Source: Campylorhamphus procurvoides (taxonomy: Eukaryota; Chordata; Aves; Passeriformes; Dendrocolaptidae). Taken from it: DNA of 64,000 nucleotides. The translations under genes and the position numbers were made by a program. Below the pieces are notes generated by a model. That model was not told the DNA's origin. It did no database searches and saw nothing but the letters and a program-made list of their open reading frames with translations. The stretch is from NCBI GenBank assembly GCA_013396655.1, contig WBMV01003298.1, positions 1,644,695 to 1,708,694 on the forward strand, read 5' to 3'. Positions within the stretch are counted from its first letter, which is position 1. Every line of letters starts with the position of its first letter. Below are positions 26,183 to 35,993 of the stretch, one piece after another.

Positions 26183-27270
26183 AAGAATGTTAATTTGCTC
26201 TGATAAATGCATGGGATCACTGCAGAAGTTAGAGCAAATATGAAAATAAACTGACATGCATCCTTGATAACACTGGAAGGGTTTGTTGTTACTGGTTTCA
26301 TTTCTTTTCTCCATTGCCCTTTGTAAGATCATCTGGTGTTTTCCTTTGAGCAGGAAGATGCTCTCGTTGAGGCTGTTAGGTCTCCAAATGAATCTCTAGG
26401 CTAGACAAGGCTCCACTAAAAAAGGTAAGTTCTGTTTTAAATACATTTTCATATCATGACTGAAAAAACTCATCTTAAAGATAATTGGCTTTAATACAGA
26501 ACAGTAAACTTGTAAAATCTGTGATTTTGCATGTCTTGTGTACCAATCTGTACTAACTTGGATGTGCGGTGCTTGGCTTTTAAATTTATAGCATCCCCAT
26601 GGCATTTCTTAATATGAAATGATGAGCAAATTTTCTGTCTTAGTTCCCCTATAAAGTGGCTTCTTCAGAAATGTACCCTGCTTCCTAATCTGAACTATGC
26701 AAAACCTGTCAGGAAACAGAATATTTGATTGTTTTAAATGCTAAGAAGATACTTAAAAAGAACAGTATCACTTGCCTTTTTTGTGACTCCTTTGCCACTT
26801 ACACTACTTTCTGCCCTCTGGTTCTGTTCTAGCACAGCATTCTTGGCATTTCAAACTAGGGAAAGTTTTGAGCCATCTTACATGTCAGTATTTTTTTTTT
26901 AATTCTAGATATGGAATAGGTGAGTTTTAGGGCAGAAATATTCAGCTTTTGATCAGTGAAATTCTTATGTTTTGGTATATCATGATTCATTGATATTAGT
27001 TACTTATTACCCCTTAAAAACCCCTCACATAAATTCTCACTTTCCAAACATCAAGGTTTCTCCCACTGTAGTCTTGGTATGAAGCATACCCTTTTCAAGC
27101 TATTTTTGTACACCTCAGAGGGGAAGCTATGAAGCAGACAGATGTTCGTAACTCACATTTACAAGAAAGTTCCTACTAGATGCCAAGCCATTCCATACTC
27201 CCAGATACCTACCTATTCTAATACCTGTGCCTCCTGTGCCCGTGTATGAAAGGACTGCCTTTCCATGGTG
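26183..27270. other. Non-coding DNA upstream of the CpG island
   Basis: AT-rich sequence without a recognised gene or repeat, leading up to a CR1 tail. A splice-bounded segment at 26354-26424 is listed separately. Confidence 0.45.
26354..26424 (+). other. Possible exon of an upstream or alternative transcript, unrecognised
   Basis: The segment follows GTTTTCCTTTGAGCAG, an acceptor-like site, and is followed by a consensus donor GTAAGTT at 26425. The first frame reads EDALVEAVRSPNESLG and then stops at TAG 26402-26404, so the segment would be at most the end of a coding region followed by a 3'UTR intron, or a wholly non-coding exon. It lies about 1.2 kb upstream of the CpG island and could be an alternative 5' exon. 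There is no independent support. Confidence 0.1.
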
Positions 27271-27459
27271 AACTACATTGGAATGGACTGCCCAGGGGCA
27301 TGATGGAGTCACTGTCCCTGGAGATGTTCAAGAACAGACTGGGGGGGCATGGCACTATGGCACTCAGTGCCATGGCGTGGCTGACAGGGTGATGTTTGGT
27401 CACAGGTGGGGCTCGATGATCTCAGGGATCTTTTCCAGCCTCACTGATTCTGCGATGCA
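27271..27459 (+). repeat. CR1 3'-end fragment, plus orientation, next to a CpG island
   Basis: The order of words follows the CR1 3' region: ACATTGGAATGGACTGCCCA, GATGGAGTCACTGTCCCTGG, AGATGTTCAAGAACAGACTG, a GGCACTCAGTGCCATGG core, then GGGCTCGATGATCTCAGGGA, CTTTTCCAGCC and a terminal GATTCTGCGATG. The GGCACTCAGTGCC core contains an 8-base inverted repeat (27357-27364 with 27366-27373) that belongs to the element itself. The copy is 5'-truncated with no coding part. It ends about 125 bases before the CpG island starts. Confidence 0.93.
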
Positions 27460-27835
27460 GCAAAATATTCAGCAAAACTCTCCGCGGTCTATAATCAAAA
27501 ACTTTACATACTTGAAAAGAAATCTTTGTAAAAGTGTGAAATGTCAAGTTAGGCTGTTTTCTGCCAGGAAAGAGAGTTTTGAGCAAGACGACCGGAGGGG
27601 ACAAGGCGTCTCCGGGGCCGAGGGCTGCGCTGAGCCGCTCCATCCATCCCTCCCTCTCCAGGGGCAGCGGCAGCGCCAACGCCCCGGCCGGGCCGCCGTT
27701 CTGCGCGGGGGCTGAGCGAGCGCGGGGCCGTTCGGTGAGCGGGCCGGGCCCCGCACCGCCCGGGGCATCCTCTGCCGTGGGTACCCCCGGGCTGGGCCCC
27801 TCAGTGGTGCGGGGACCCCGGCGGGGCCGTGCTCG

Positions 27836-27848
27836 GGGCCGGTGAGTG
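27836..27848 (+). other. Strong splice donor, probable end of a first exon
   Basis: GGGGCCG is followed by GTGAGTGAG, with GT at 27842-27843. It fits the vertebrate 5' splice consensus at +1 to +6 and sits inside the CpG island, as expected for the end of a short non-coding first exon whose start would lie somewhere in 27585-27800. Competing donors at 27735, 28162 and 28442 may give alternative first exons. Confidence 0.45.
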
Positions 27849-28133
27849 AGACCCGAGGGACAGGGCGGGACAGGACGGGCGGGGGGCGCTCCCCGCGGGG
27901 TTCCCTTCGTATCCTGTGTCTCCCTCGCCCCAGGCGCCTTCGGGCGCTGCCCCGGGGTTCGGAGAAGGTGAAGATGTCCCCGATATCTCGTGGGCAGCCC
28001 CAGCCCGACCCTTCCTTCCCCGCTCCCTGTGCCCGTCCCCTCGAAGCGCTCCGAGAACGCTCCTCTCCCTAAGCCTCCTCCAGCTGCGTGCTGAGCGCCT
28101 CCGGAGCCTGGGGCGCAGGCACTTGGTGCTGCC

Positions 28134-28141
28134 TATTTAAG
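28134..28141 (+). promoter_or_regulatory. TATA-like element TATTTAAG
   Basis: TATTTAAG lies in GC-rich sequence about 28 bases upstream of a CAG/GTAACC junction at 28161. A TATA-driven start would fall at about 28165, at or just past that donor, so the donor would not belong to the same transcript. The element may instead serve an alternative start, or be incidental. Confidence 0.3.
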
Positions 28142-28316
28142 CGCCCTTGTGCAAACCGCAGGTAACCAGCAGGATCTGGTGTGTTTTCTTCCTGCTCTGC
28201 TTTGTTGCTGGCACTCGTTACGTTTCCCGTATTGTATAACGAAGCCTCCAGCCCCCAAAGCGCGGAAGAGGGGCACGGGTTGGAGCCCCGATGGCAGCGG
28301 GGTCTGGAGGCGGTGA

Positions 28317-28332
28317 GGCTCCAGCTGGAGCC
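28317..28332. promoter_or_regulatory. 16-base perfect palindrome centred on an E-box
   Basis: GGCTCCAGCTGGAGCC reads the same on both strands and contains a CAGCTG E-box (28322-28327), the class bound by bHLH dimers. It lies inside the CpG island between the two TATTTAA elements. Length and symmetry make it a candidate regulatory site; binding is inference. Confidence 0.4.
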
Positions 28333-28387
28333 ATGTGGCAGCAGCTCAGGATGGCCCGGGGGAGCGAGGAGCGAGAGCTCGGTGGGG

Positions 28388-28395
28388 TATTTAAA
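28388..28395 (+). promoter_or_regulatory. Second TATA-like element TATTTAAA
   Basis: TATTTAAA follows GGTGGGG and precedes CATCGCTAATGAGGAGG. A start about 30 bases downstream would give a short first exon ending at the GTGAGC donor at 28442. Paired with the element at 28134, it suggests alternative starts within the same island. Confidence 0.3.
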
Positions 28396-28470
28396 CATCG
28401 CTAATGAGGAGGCTGAGCGGCATCGCCCCGCGGTGTCACGGGTGAGCTCCTTTCAAAGGGCTGGCAGCGA

Positions 28471-31400
28471 TAGCGTCTCCCCGGGGTGGGGTTTTAATGC
28501 TCGTTCACGCTTGTGGCAAAATGGCATTTTTGCCGCCCCATTTTTCTCGCAGCGTTTACACGTTCTGCTGTTGTCGCACCGCACAGCTTGGCGCTTCCTT
28601 CAGCGAACTAAGGATTCCATTCATAATTTTCTTCAGCCTGTCATCTCCTTGGCTATTTTTGAGTGCTGACAGTGAAGTTAAAGTATCTTGAACTTGTACT
28701 TTTATGTTGTTTCTGAAGACACAGAACACAAAGGGCTTTAAAAGATATACTCGAGGTAAAAGAAAACATTTGTCTCCGGTGGGGTGTAGATGCCTCTTAA
28801 GGAGTACTCCTAGTTTTCATTTTTCTTTTGTCACAAATATTGTACCTATGAGATCACAGAGGATTGGAAAGAAGCAGAGACCTTCAGGTGGAGTTTTCTG
28901 ATCTTGCATTGACTGCCCTGGGGGTGCAGATGATTGTTGAACCCTCTCTGGAAAGGGTTTTGCAGTGCAAAGAAATAAGGCCTTTGGATTTTTGCTTTTC
29001 TGCTTCCCTGTGGGTAAGGGTCTGTGTGCCCCTTGCCATGAGTGGTTAGTGGTAGCATGAGGTGTGTCACTAGAGGATCTTCTGTGGAGAGATTTCAACA
29101 AGAGTGCATTAAAACTTCCTATATGAAACTTCCTATTCTGTGGAAGTAAATGAGGGAGTTGTGTACTTAAGTAAGCACCTCTTCTAATGAATCAGAATTA
29201 GGCTCTTCCTTAAAGATGCCTTAAACCAGTTTAGATGCTTTTGTACTATTAGGACAAAGAGGCTGGTGTCACTGATGACTTAGTCACCTTTATCTTACCT
29301 CTGCATTTGATGGTAGTGGCATTTAATTCTGGAAGGCTTTAGCAGTTAAATGCTGTTGCAGAAGAATTTGTAGAAAAGCTCAATACTTGAGTCACGCTTG
29401 TGTTTTGGTTCTGACTTCGTCAAATGAAAAGTGGATTTTGTCAGTCTTTATAGCAGCAGCAGGGACAAACCTGAAGAGCTGGGCTTATTGTGTGCTCTAC
29501 AAGGATGTTCTTATTGATTATGGCCTGTATTTATGATGATGCACTGACTATTTACCAAAGAGAAAAACAGTAGAGAGAAGCAGGCAGGAATTCTGTTGCT
29601 GCACTGTTATTCTTGAGTATTTCCACATGAGCAGTTTTGTAGTTGTGCAAGATATAAGACACCCTGAATGCTCCTGTTTACAGCTAGTTTCTAGCTCTTT
29701 CTAGTAAGTTCTACTTTATTGCTCCATTGATTTCATAAGGACGTAGTGAATTTCCTAAACTGAGACTAGTTTATTTTCCAGATGCAGCCTAGGACTAATG
29801 TTTTCTAAATGTTAACTGGTCCTAGAAGAATTAGAACTGACCAATCAAACTGTCAGGTTAGTTGTCATCAGGCCAGAAAAACTCCCCTTTTTTGATTACC
29901 ATTTTGCTTTCCCTTGTGCTTGTGTCCTTTGGTTTATAAGTTTAGGTTTATTATGTAGGTTTGGTTTATTGTATGAGTTCACTTACTACTGATAAAATAA
30001 ATTAAACTCACATGTTAAAACAGTGTAAAGCAAAGTAATTCAGCTTTCCAACAGAATTAAGCATTTTATTCTGGTTTTGAACATTCCTGAGTTACCAGCT
30101 TTTAAAATATCACTGCTATATCCACTTGTTTATCTTCAGTACTACTTCTTTAGGTGTAGAGACACCTGATCCCTGATTTTAGACCAAAACATTTTCTTAA
30201 TCTCCACAGACAAATTTTGCAAGCAGCTCTGAGTGCCTGTTTCAGATGCTGGAGTGGGTGAGAGATCTCTCCAGCAGTTCAGAGCTTGCTTAAGGAAGGG
30301 TCAGTTCTGAGTAAGACGCATTCACCCAGGGGTTTTAAATGATTTATTCTTAATTAGTCTGAATTAAAGGTTGTCCCTTTGGTTTACATAATTTTAAAAG
30401 TACAAAGTACTTTAATTCTAAATGAGAGCAACCACATTGGGATTTAACAAGCTCACTGACAAGTGGCTTTGCCAAATCAAAAATCTTGTAAGTTTGTCAA
30501 TTTAGACAAATTCTGATGGTGAAAAGACTGATCCCTCTTAAAACTGCTGATTAAACTTCTAATAACTTTCCCAAAAGTCTCCATCTCAAAGCCTGTTCAC
30601 TGATCATTAAGCAACCTTAAGACAGAATTCCATGAGTATGAAGGACATGGAACAGGATTTTACATGGAACAGGAGCAATTTAACTCAGCTCTCAGTGCAA
30701 GTATTCTGATTATATAGAGTGGGTTTGCTTCCTGAGATTACATATTCCTTGCATTCAAGCCTCTAATTTAGAATATTTCACTGGGCATGGTTCTCATTTC
30801 TTTTATATTTGTCTTATAGTAGTCATGTGAAATATGTGCATTCAATGAAATTATTCCAGATCTTGTTTTAAGTGAATTCTTATGAGAGTTCCTATCTCAG
30901 ATCCCTTATCTGAGTGACAGGGAAAATGTACCCAGATGTTAGAGTGTCTGTGATACCCATTGAGTAATTTGTCTCCCTTTCTTTTGAACATAGCTCCTTA
31001 GACCTCTGATCTGACCAATACCTCCATAGCAAGGCGTCACTCTGCTCTTCCTAAGTTTACCATGGCTCTCAGGAGGAGGAGCAGCAGCTGCACTGACATC
31101 CCACAATGTGAACAGCAAACACGTTCATCCTTGGGCTTGTTGTTTTCATTACTGCAATGAAGGAGAGATTACTTCAGGGCCACTCCAACCATGTATAGGA
31201 ATGGACCCTTTTGTTATATGGGCTTACAGGAAAAATTAGGCCTGTTCCTACTTAAATGTTTTTCTTGTCAAAGCAACACTAGGACCAGGAAGTTGTTAAG
31301 TCTTCATTTTAGTTTTTGGCCTTTCAAAGCTTCAGTGTAGCTATTGCATGAAGCTGCAGCACAAAACAGAGATTACAGCAGACGTTTCCTAAATTCGAGA

Positions 31401-32110
31401 GGCCTGTTATGGTTCATTCCTGTAGCCATGCAGTGTTAGTTGAATGCTGTTGGCCTTTTTTGGCATACTCAGTTATGGATCTCTTAAGCCCCAAAATGTG
31501 ATGATCCTTGGATATCCAAGGGGCTGTAAAGCATTCTCGAGGAACCAAGGCCTTCAAAGGAAAGATGCTAACCTACAGTCTGAAGGTGAGGTAGAACAAT
31601 GCTTAACCAATACCTTTCATTTCTTTTGTTGGCTGAGAATTATATCCAGTGTAGAAATAGCAACAGATGGAAAGAAGCAAAGGGTATGTCTTCATGAGGC
31701 CTGTCTGCTGTGGCACAGGGCATTTAGTGCACCAATATATAAGTGAAAAGCTGTCCTTTTTGTCTGGTCATGTTTTTACATAAGTGATGGCTTGTGTCAG
31801 GCATTAAGTGCTACAGGTATGGAGCTATGAGCTATGATTTTAATATATTTTCATTCAGTGCTCATTCATTTCCCAGTTGTTACACGTGCTCAAGAGTGTT
31901 AACATTTCGTCCTTCAGATTTTTCCTACTGTTCCTTTTCTCTTTTTTATTAGCAAGTCAGACAATCCTGTATCAGTCCCGTTAATAAGTGCTGCTGCTAC
32001 TTAGCCACCCTGCCTTATTCAGTGTTTATTTCTTCATAACAGAGAGGTTTGTCCTTCCTGGAAGAAGTATTATAGCATTTTTGATACATGCATGTTTACT
32101 TGGTGCCCAG
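28471..32110. other. Probable first-intron sequence
   Basis: After the CpG island the sequence returns to AT-rich, CpG-poor DNA. A direct duplication AAACTTCCTAT occurs at 29112-29122 and 29126-29136. A minus-strand splice-like pair near 29296-29355 has stops in all frames. No repeat family or gene was recognised. Confidence 0.5.
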
Positions 32111-32199
32111 AGAACATGAGTGAAAGTCAATGGGATAAGGAATGGACTGTTGTCTGTTCAAGCAGGAAGCCTGATCAGCAGTTCAAAAAGGCAGTCAGA
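32111..32199 (+). other. Possible first coding exon downstream of the CpG island, unrecognised
   Basis: An acceptor-like TTACTTGGTGCCCAG precedes this segment and a donor AGA/GTAAGG follows it at 32200. After GAGAAC an ATG at 32116 has A at -3, and the frame stays open for 28 codons to the donor. The peptide begins MSESQWDKEWTVVCSS and ends QQFKKAVR, ending in phase 0. The composition is soluble and natural-looking, and the position would suit a second exon carrying the start codon of a gene with an untranslated first exon. The acceptor tract is only moderate and I recognise no family. Confidence 0.15.
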
Positions 32200-34782
32200 G
32201 TAAGGCTGGGTTTAACACTGAGTGGCAGAGGTCTCTGTGACATCAGATCCTGTGCAAATTGGGTTTATCAAAAATGTTACACTAATTCAATTACAGCTTG
32301 AATGATGTTTACTTCTGCCTGTAAAGTCAAATAAGGTTATTGACTCTTCCTGGGTAATTTCATGGTTTCTTCTTCCTTCCCCATATCTCACCTGGACAGC
32401 TGAAACAGGTTTAACACTTTATCTCCTTATTTGTTCCCTTGACAGCAGAGGTGATACTTGCAGAAGGAAATGAGTGGTGTGCACTCTCACCACAGAAAAA
32501 TACCTTAGTCCTTTCTCCTTTCCTCTGACTTCTTATGCAAGTGGGTTTTTTGAGTTGTATTTTTAATAAGAAATTGCTTAGTGCAATTTTTTCTGCTTTG
32601 GTAATAAATGGAAGCAAACTAACTGTTTGCGAATTGTCAAGTTCTAGAGGTGCTTTTTTCAACACTGAAAAAGAGCTGGCTACTTAGGACTATGTGAGCA
32701 AATGTAATTTCCCCATCAATTCATTCTCTTGTCAATGGACTGCATGTGCAACATCCAACCTGTAGTTTCTTGAATTTTTTTATGCTGTACTTTGTTACTG
32801 AAGTGTATTTTGAATAGATATTTTAATTAGACATGGAAATACCCATCTGTATATCCTTTATTGAGGAACAGATGTGTTTGTTGTGTACACACACAAAGCA
32901 TGCATGTCTGTTTATTATAGAAGCTTTCCAAATATGTTTTTTCTTCTAGGATATGTCTGCAAAGTGTGTGCTTTTATGAAATAGTGCCACTTCTTGAGCC
33001 ATCCCATACCCTTAATCTTGTTCAAAGTTAGATCCTTGAAGAACTGTATGTACTTGCAATTATACATGCTGAGATGGCCTTACTGGCTCTGGTGTGTTTA
33101 TCTCCAAGTGATTGCTCGGAGCATGTGGATGTGGAGCTAAGCATGTATAAATTTTGTAGCAATGAAGACAGTTGTGCTATCACATATCCACTTATGTCAG
33201 GGGAACTTGCTGCACAATAAGTTATTTGTGCACCAAGTTATTAGTCTGTGTGAATAAAGCTACTACAATCTTGACTGTTAAGTGCAAGAGATGTAAGAAT
33301 TATGGGTTCATGTTCACAGATCAAGATATGTGGAGGTTTTGGGGTTCAAACAAATCACTTCATGGCGCGTTCAGATCATTGAAGTGCACTTATTTACTCT
33401 ATAAATATCTGAGTGTTCCGATTTAAAAGACTTTTGGAAAGCAGAATACAGGAGAAGTTATTGAAAATAAAACATTCACTTCTGAAAACTGTACATCATG
33501 AAATATTCATAGTTGTTCTAGAGATAGGATATAGTTTGTGGAGAGGAATAAATCATTTTGTTGCAGACTTTGCAGTTTGATGTCTGCTGATTAACACTGG
33601 GATGTAATTATTTGACATTTTCAGAAGGCGTGATGCTTTGGGATAGCAGATATGTATGGTCTTGACCGAAAAAGTTATTTCCCAAAGATGAGAATGTCCT
33701 GCCAGCATTCTGTGGTGTCTCTGCTGGTGTCTAGGATGAGAGTTGGAAAAGTATCTTGCTGGTTCATTTCTCTTACAGGTATTTTCACCATGAGAAACAT
33801 TTGCTACTTTAAATATGCTGAAAATACTCAGCATCCTGCCCTGGTTTTGACTTTGTTTCTTGCTGCCACCCATTAAAATGAGTCTCACTAAGATTAATCT
33901 GGAAAGATTACCCTACTTCAGATGCACTGCTACCTGAGACTGCAGTTAAATAGAGCCATTAGTCTTACCTGACTTCTTTGCTGTGCCTGTCAGCTCAGTT
34001 ACAGGTTGCCAGTGCCAAAGAAGATGCTTTTGTTGGTGGAGTGGAATAGAGGTACATGTTAGCACCTGCTCTTAAGGGCATTCCTTTTCTTACTGCTGCA
34101 TAAAACCCACTTGGTTTTAGAGAAGAAGTCGATCTGTACCAAAGATACCTCATTTCTTTGAAATGCAGCTCTCTGTTAGACTAGAATATTGTGTCAATTC
34201 AGGTGCTGAAATGCTTTCTTGTATCTTGCATGGTTGTGTAGCAATGTCAATTTTTCTCTCTCCTGTAGTCTAGATTGTCAACAAACTGCTGCAAGAGAAA
34301 TGCTCTAAGAATGCATTTATTTTGCTACTCTAAAGGAAATTGCAGCACAGCTAATTTGCAAATGAATATATTTTAAAATTCTTCTCTTCAAATCTTGTAC
34401 TATTGATCTCACAAGCCAGTCTAAGAGCCAAGTCCTTGTTCAGGGTATTCTTTTGAACAAGGAGGAAAAGTGAAGAGGCAGTAATTGCAACTGTGATTAT
34501 CTGTGGTTAATTTGAAACACTTTCAAGAACACCTTAGAAGGCTTCTGAAAATCAAGGTGACTTGGTGCTAAAGTTCCAAATTTATGAAAATGGCATTTAG
34601 GAACCTGAAACATCTGGAATGCAGACTTCTAAACATGCTTGTATTACCTTCAAAAAGGTTTTGGCACTGACCTGTAAACCCAGAATTAATTTTCTAAATT
34701 GTGGACTGTAAAATCATTTGTACATACCTAGAAAAACTTGTAAAATGTAAACTCAGTTGTCTTTATGCCTTTCTTGTTTCAG
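32200..34782. other. Intron-like sequence
   Basis: AT-rich, no repeat family recognised and no supported exon. A minus-strand donor-like site CAG/GTAAGA occurs at about 33967, with no convincing acceptor partner. Confidence 0.5.
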
Positions 34783-34933
34783 AGCTGTCTAAAGTCTGAT
34801 CAGGGATGCATTCAGAGTTGCCAGAGTTCAGTGGCCTGTGAGGATTTTGCAGCAGCAGGGAAAAAGAAAGGATTGTATTTTTTGGTCATGCTCTTTTCTT
34901 CCTCACTGAGCTTCCTTTTCCTCGTATCTTCTG
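34783..34933 (+). other. Possible exon, open frame with a hydrophobic segment, unrecognised
   Basis: The acceptor TTTCTTGTTTCAG ends at 34782 and the donor CTG/GTAAGC begins at 34934. The 151-base segment is open in phase 0, compatible with the phase-0 end of the candidate at 32111-32199. The peptide starts SCLKSDQGCIQSCQSS, then has GKKKG followed by a hydrophobic stretch of about 20 residues rich in Leu, Phe and Ser that could be a membrane segment. It would end in phase 1. Both splice sites are reasonable. No homologue comes to mind, and chance is still likely. Confidence 0.15.
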
Positions 34934-35842
34934 GTAAGCATCTCAAACAGAAAATTCCTAATGAAGGGATTGAGTCTCAGGTGCTAAAGGTTCCTGTGGG
35001 TGCTGGAGAGCCTAATTCTTTTGTGTGGGCCGAAAGGGATAAGGAATCCAGTCCCCAGCAAACTGCTGTGTAAGCTCACACTAAGTTCATGCAGATCACT
35101 CAGTTAAGTTCCTTCAACAGAAGTTAGGGAATCAAATAAATAGTAATTTTGAGCTCTCTGTGGCTCAGCACTAGAAAAAAAGGCTCCATTATTTGTTTTT
35201 AAAATGAATATCAAACTTACATTATTTTATCAGATAAACAATTACGTCCTTAGCAAAACAAGTGTGTGTTTATTGGAAATGAGTAGGTCTTTGTAGCTAA
35301 AGCTGGCTCTGTTTGGGATTGTTACTCTGGCAAATTTTTCCTTACAGTATGTGCTCCCTGTGGTAGAAAGGAAAGCAATGCATGTAGTGAGTTCCTGTGG
35401 CCAAGAGATGCATTTTAAAAATAACAGTTGTTTTCATGGAAGTATAAAGTTTTATAATGCCTATATTTAATAATTTCTTTTTAATGAAACAAATGTGCTG
35501 TTAATGCTTTGCTGTGAATGTGCTGATAGTGAAAGAGCAGCAGTCATGGTGAGTTATGTGTGTGTGTTAGGGCAGAAAATATGCTCAGAGTGTCTTGTGT
35601 TAGTTCCTTCTCCTCAGGTACCTGCCTCAGATTACTTTACTTTTTAAGTTATCCTTTGTTTCCTGTATAATCCTTGCATCTCTGCCTTGTATCATTCCAG
35701 TTCATCTGTTGATTCTGAAGAGTAGGGGGTGAGAGGACTGTAGAACATAAGTTATGATTTTGGCCTTTCCTTTTTTGGGGCACAAATGGTACCTTCTGTG
35801 GAGCCTGGTTTGTTTCTTTCATCTGGACCTTTTTTTTTTCAG
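34934..35842. other. Intron-like sequence
   Basis: AT-rich with T runs that lead into a strong acceptor-like tract at about 35810-35842. Nothing else was recognised. Confidence 0.5.
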
Positions 35843-35993
35843 TTTTAAAAACTTCATTGGGAGTTTGAAGTTATTCCAAGCGCTTGGGGAAAGACTTGAG
35901 GATGTGTGTACTCAGCTGAGTGTGAAAAGACCACTCCTCCAATGGCACAATCAGGCCTCAAATATTATAGGCTTTACGGAATTACTTATATAA
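35843..35993 (+). other. Possible terminal coding exon, unrecognised
   Basis: A strong pyrimidine tract (TTTCTTTCATCTGGACC, then ten T, then CAG) precedes an open frame that runs to TAA at 35991-35993. The peptide reads FKNFIGSLKLFQALGERLED and continues with segments such as QLSVKRPLLQWHN and IIGFTELLI. It looks like an amphipathic, soluble protein end. Its acceptor phase (two bases owed by the previous exon) does not match the phase-1 end of the candidate at 34783-34933, so the two cannot be joined directly. No family was recognised. Confidence 0.13.

Larger units (their letters stand above)
27585..28470 (+). promoter_or_regulatory. CpG island with probable promoter and first exon(s)
   Basis: GC content and CpG frequency rise abruptly at about 27585 and fall back near 28470; nothing else in the window is comparable. 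GC-box words occur, for example GGGCGGG at 27864 and GGGCGGGGGG near 27877, together with a CCCCGCGGGG palindrome at 27891-27900. Good splice donors occur on the plus strand (GTGAGC at 27735, GTGAGTGAG at 27842, GTAACC at 28162, GTGAGC at 28442), and no strong donor was seen on the minus strand. Rightward transcription is therefore favoured. Frames are open through parts of the island, but none starts with a plausible ATG that runs into a donor, so the first exon is probably untranslated. The gene cannot be named. Confidence 0.85.

Noticed and set aside
27357..27373. Inverted repeat GGCACTCAGTGCC
   Set aside because: It is part of the normal CR1 3' region, so not an independent signal.
27581..27845. 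GC-rich frame running across the 27842 donor
   Set aside because: No ATG start; the composition (Arg, Gly, Pro, Ala) is typical of translated CpG-island DNA.
28181..28669. 162-codon frame in the CpG island whose start resembles a signal peptide
   Set aside because: It begins with GTG and has an in-frame stop just upstream with no ATG between; GC-rich islands commonly give long chance frames.
32398..32405. Minus-strand 8-base interval between an AG and a GTGAGA
   Set aside because: Single weak coincidence on the strand opposite to the inferred transcript, with no further support.
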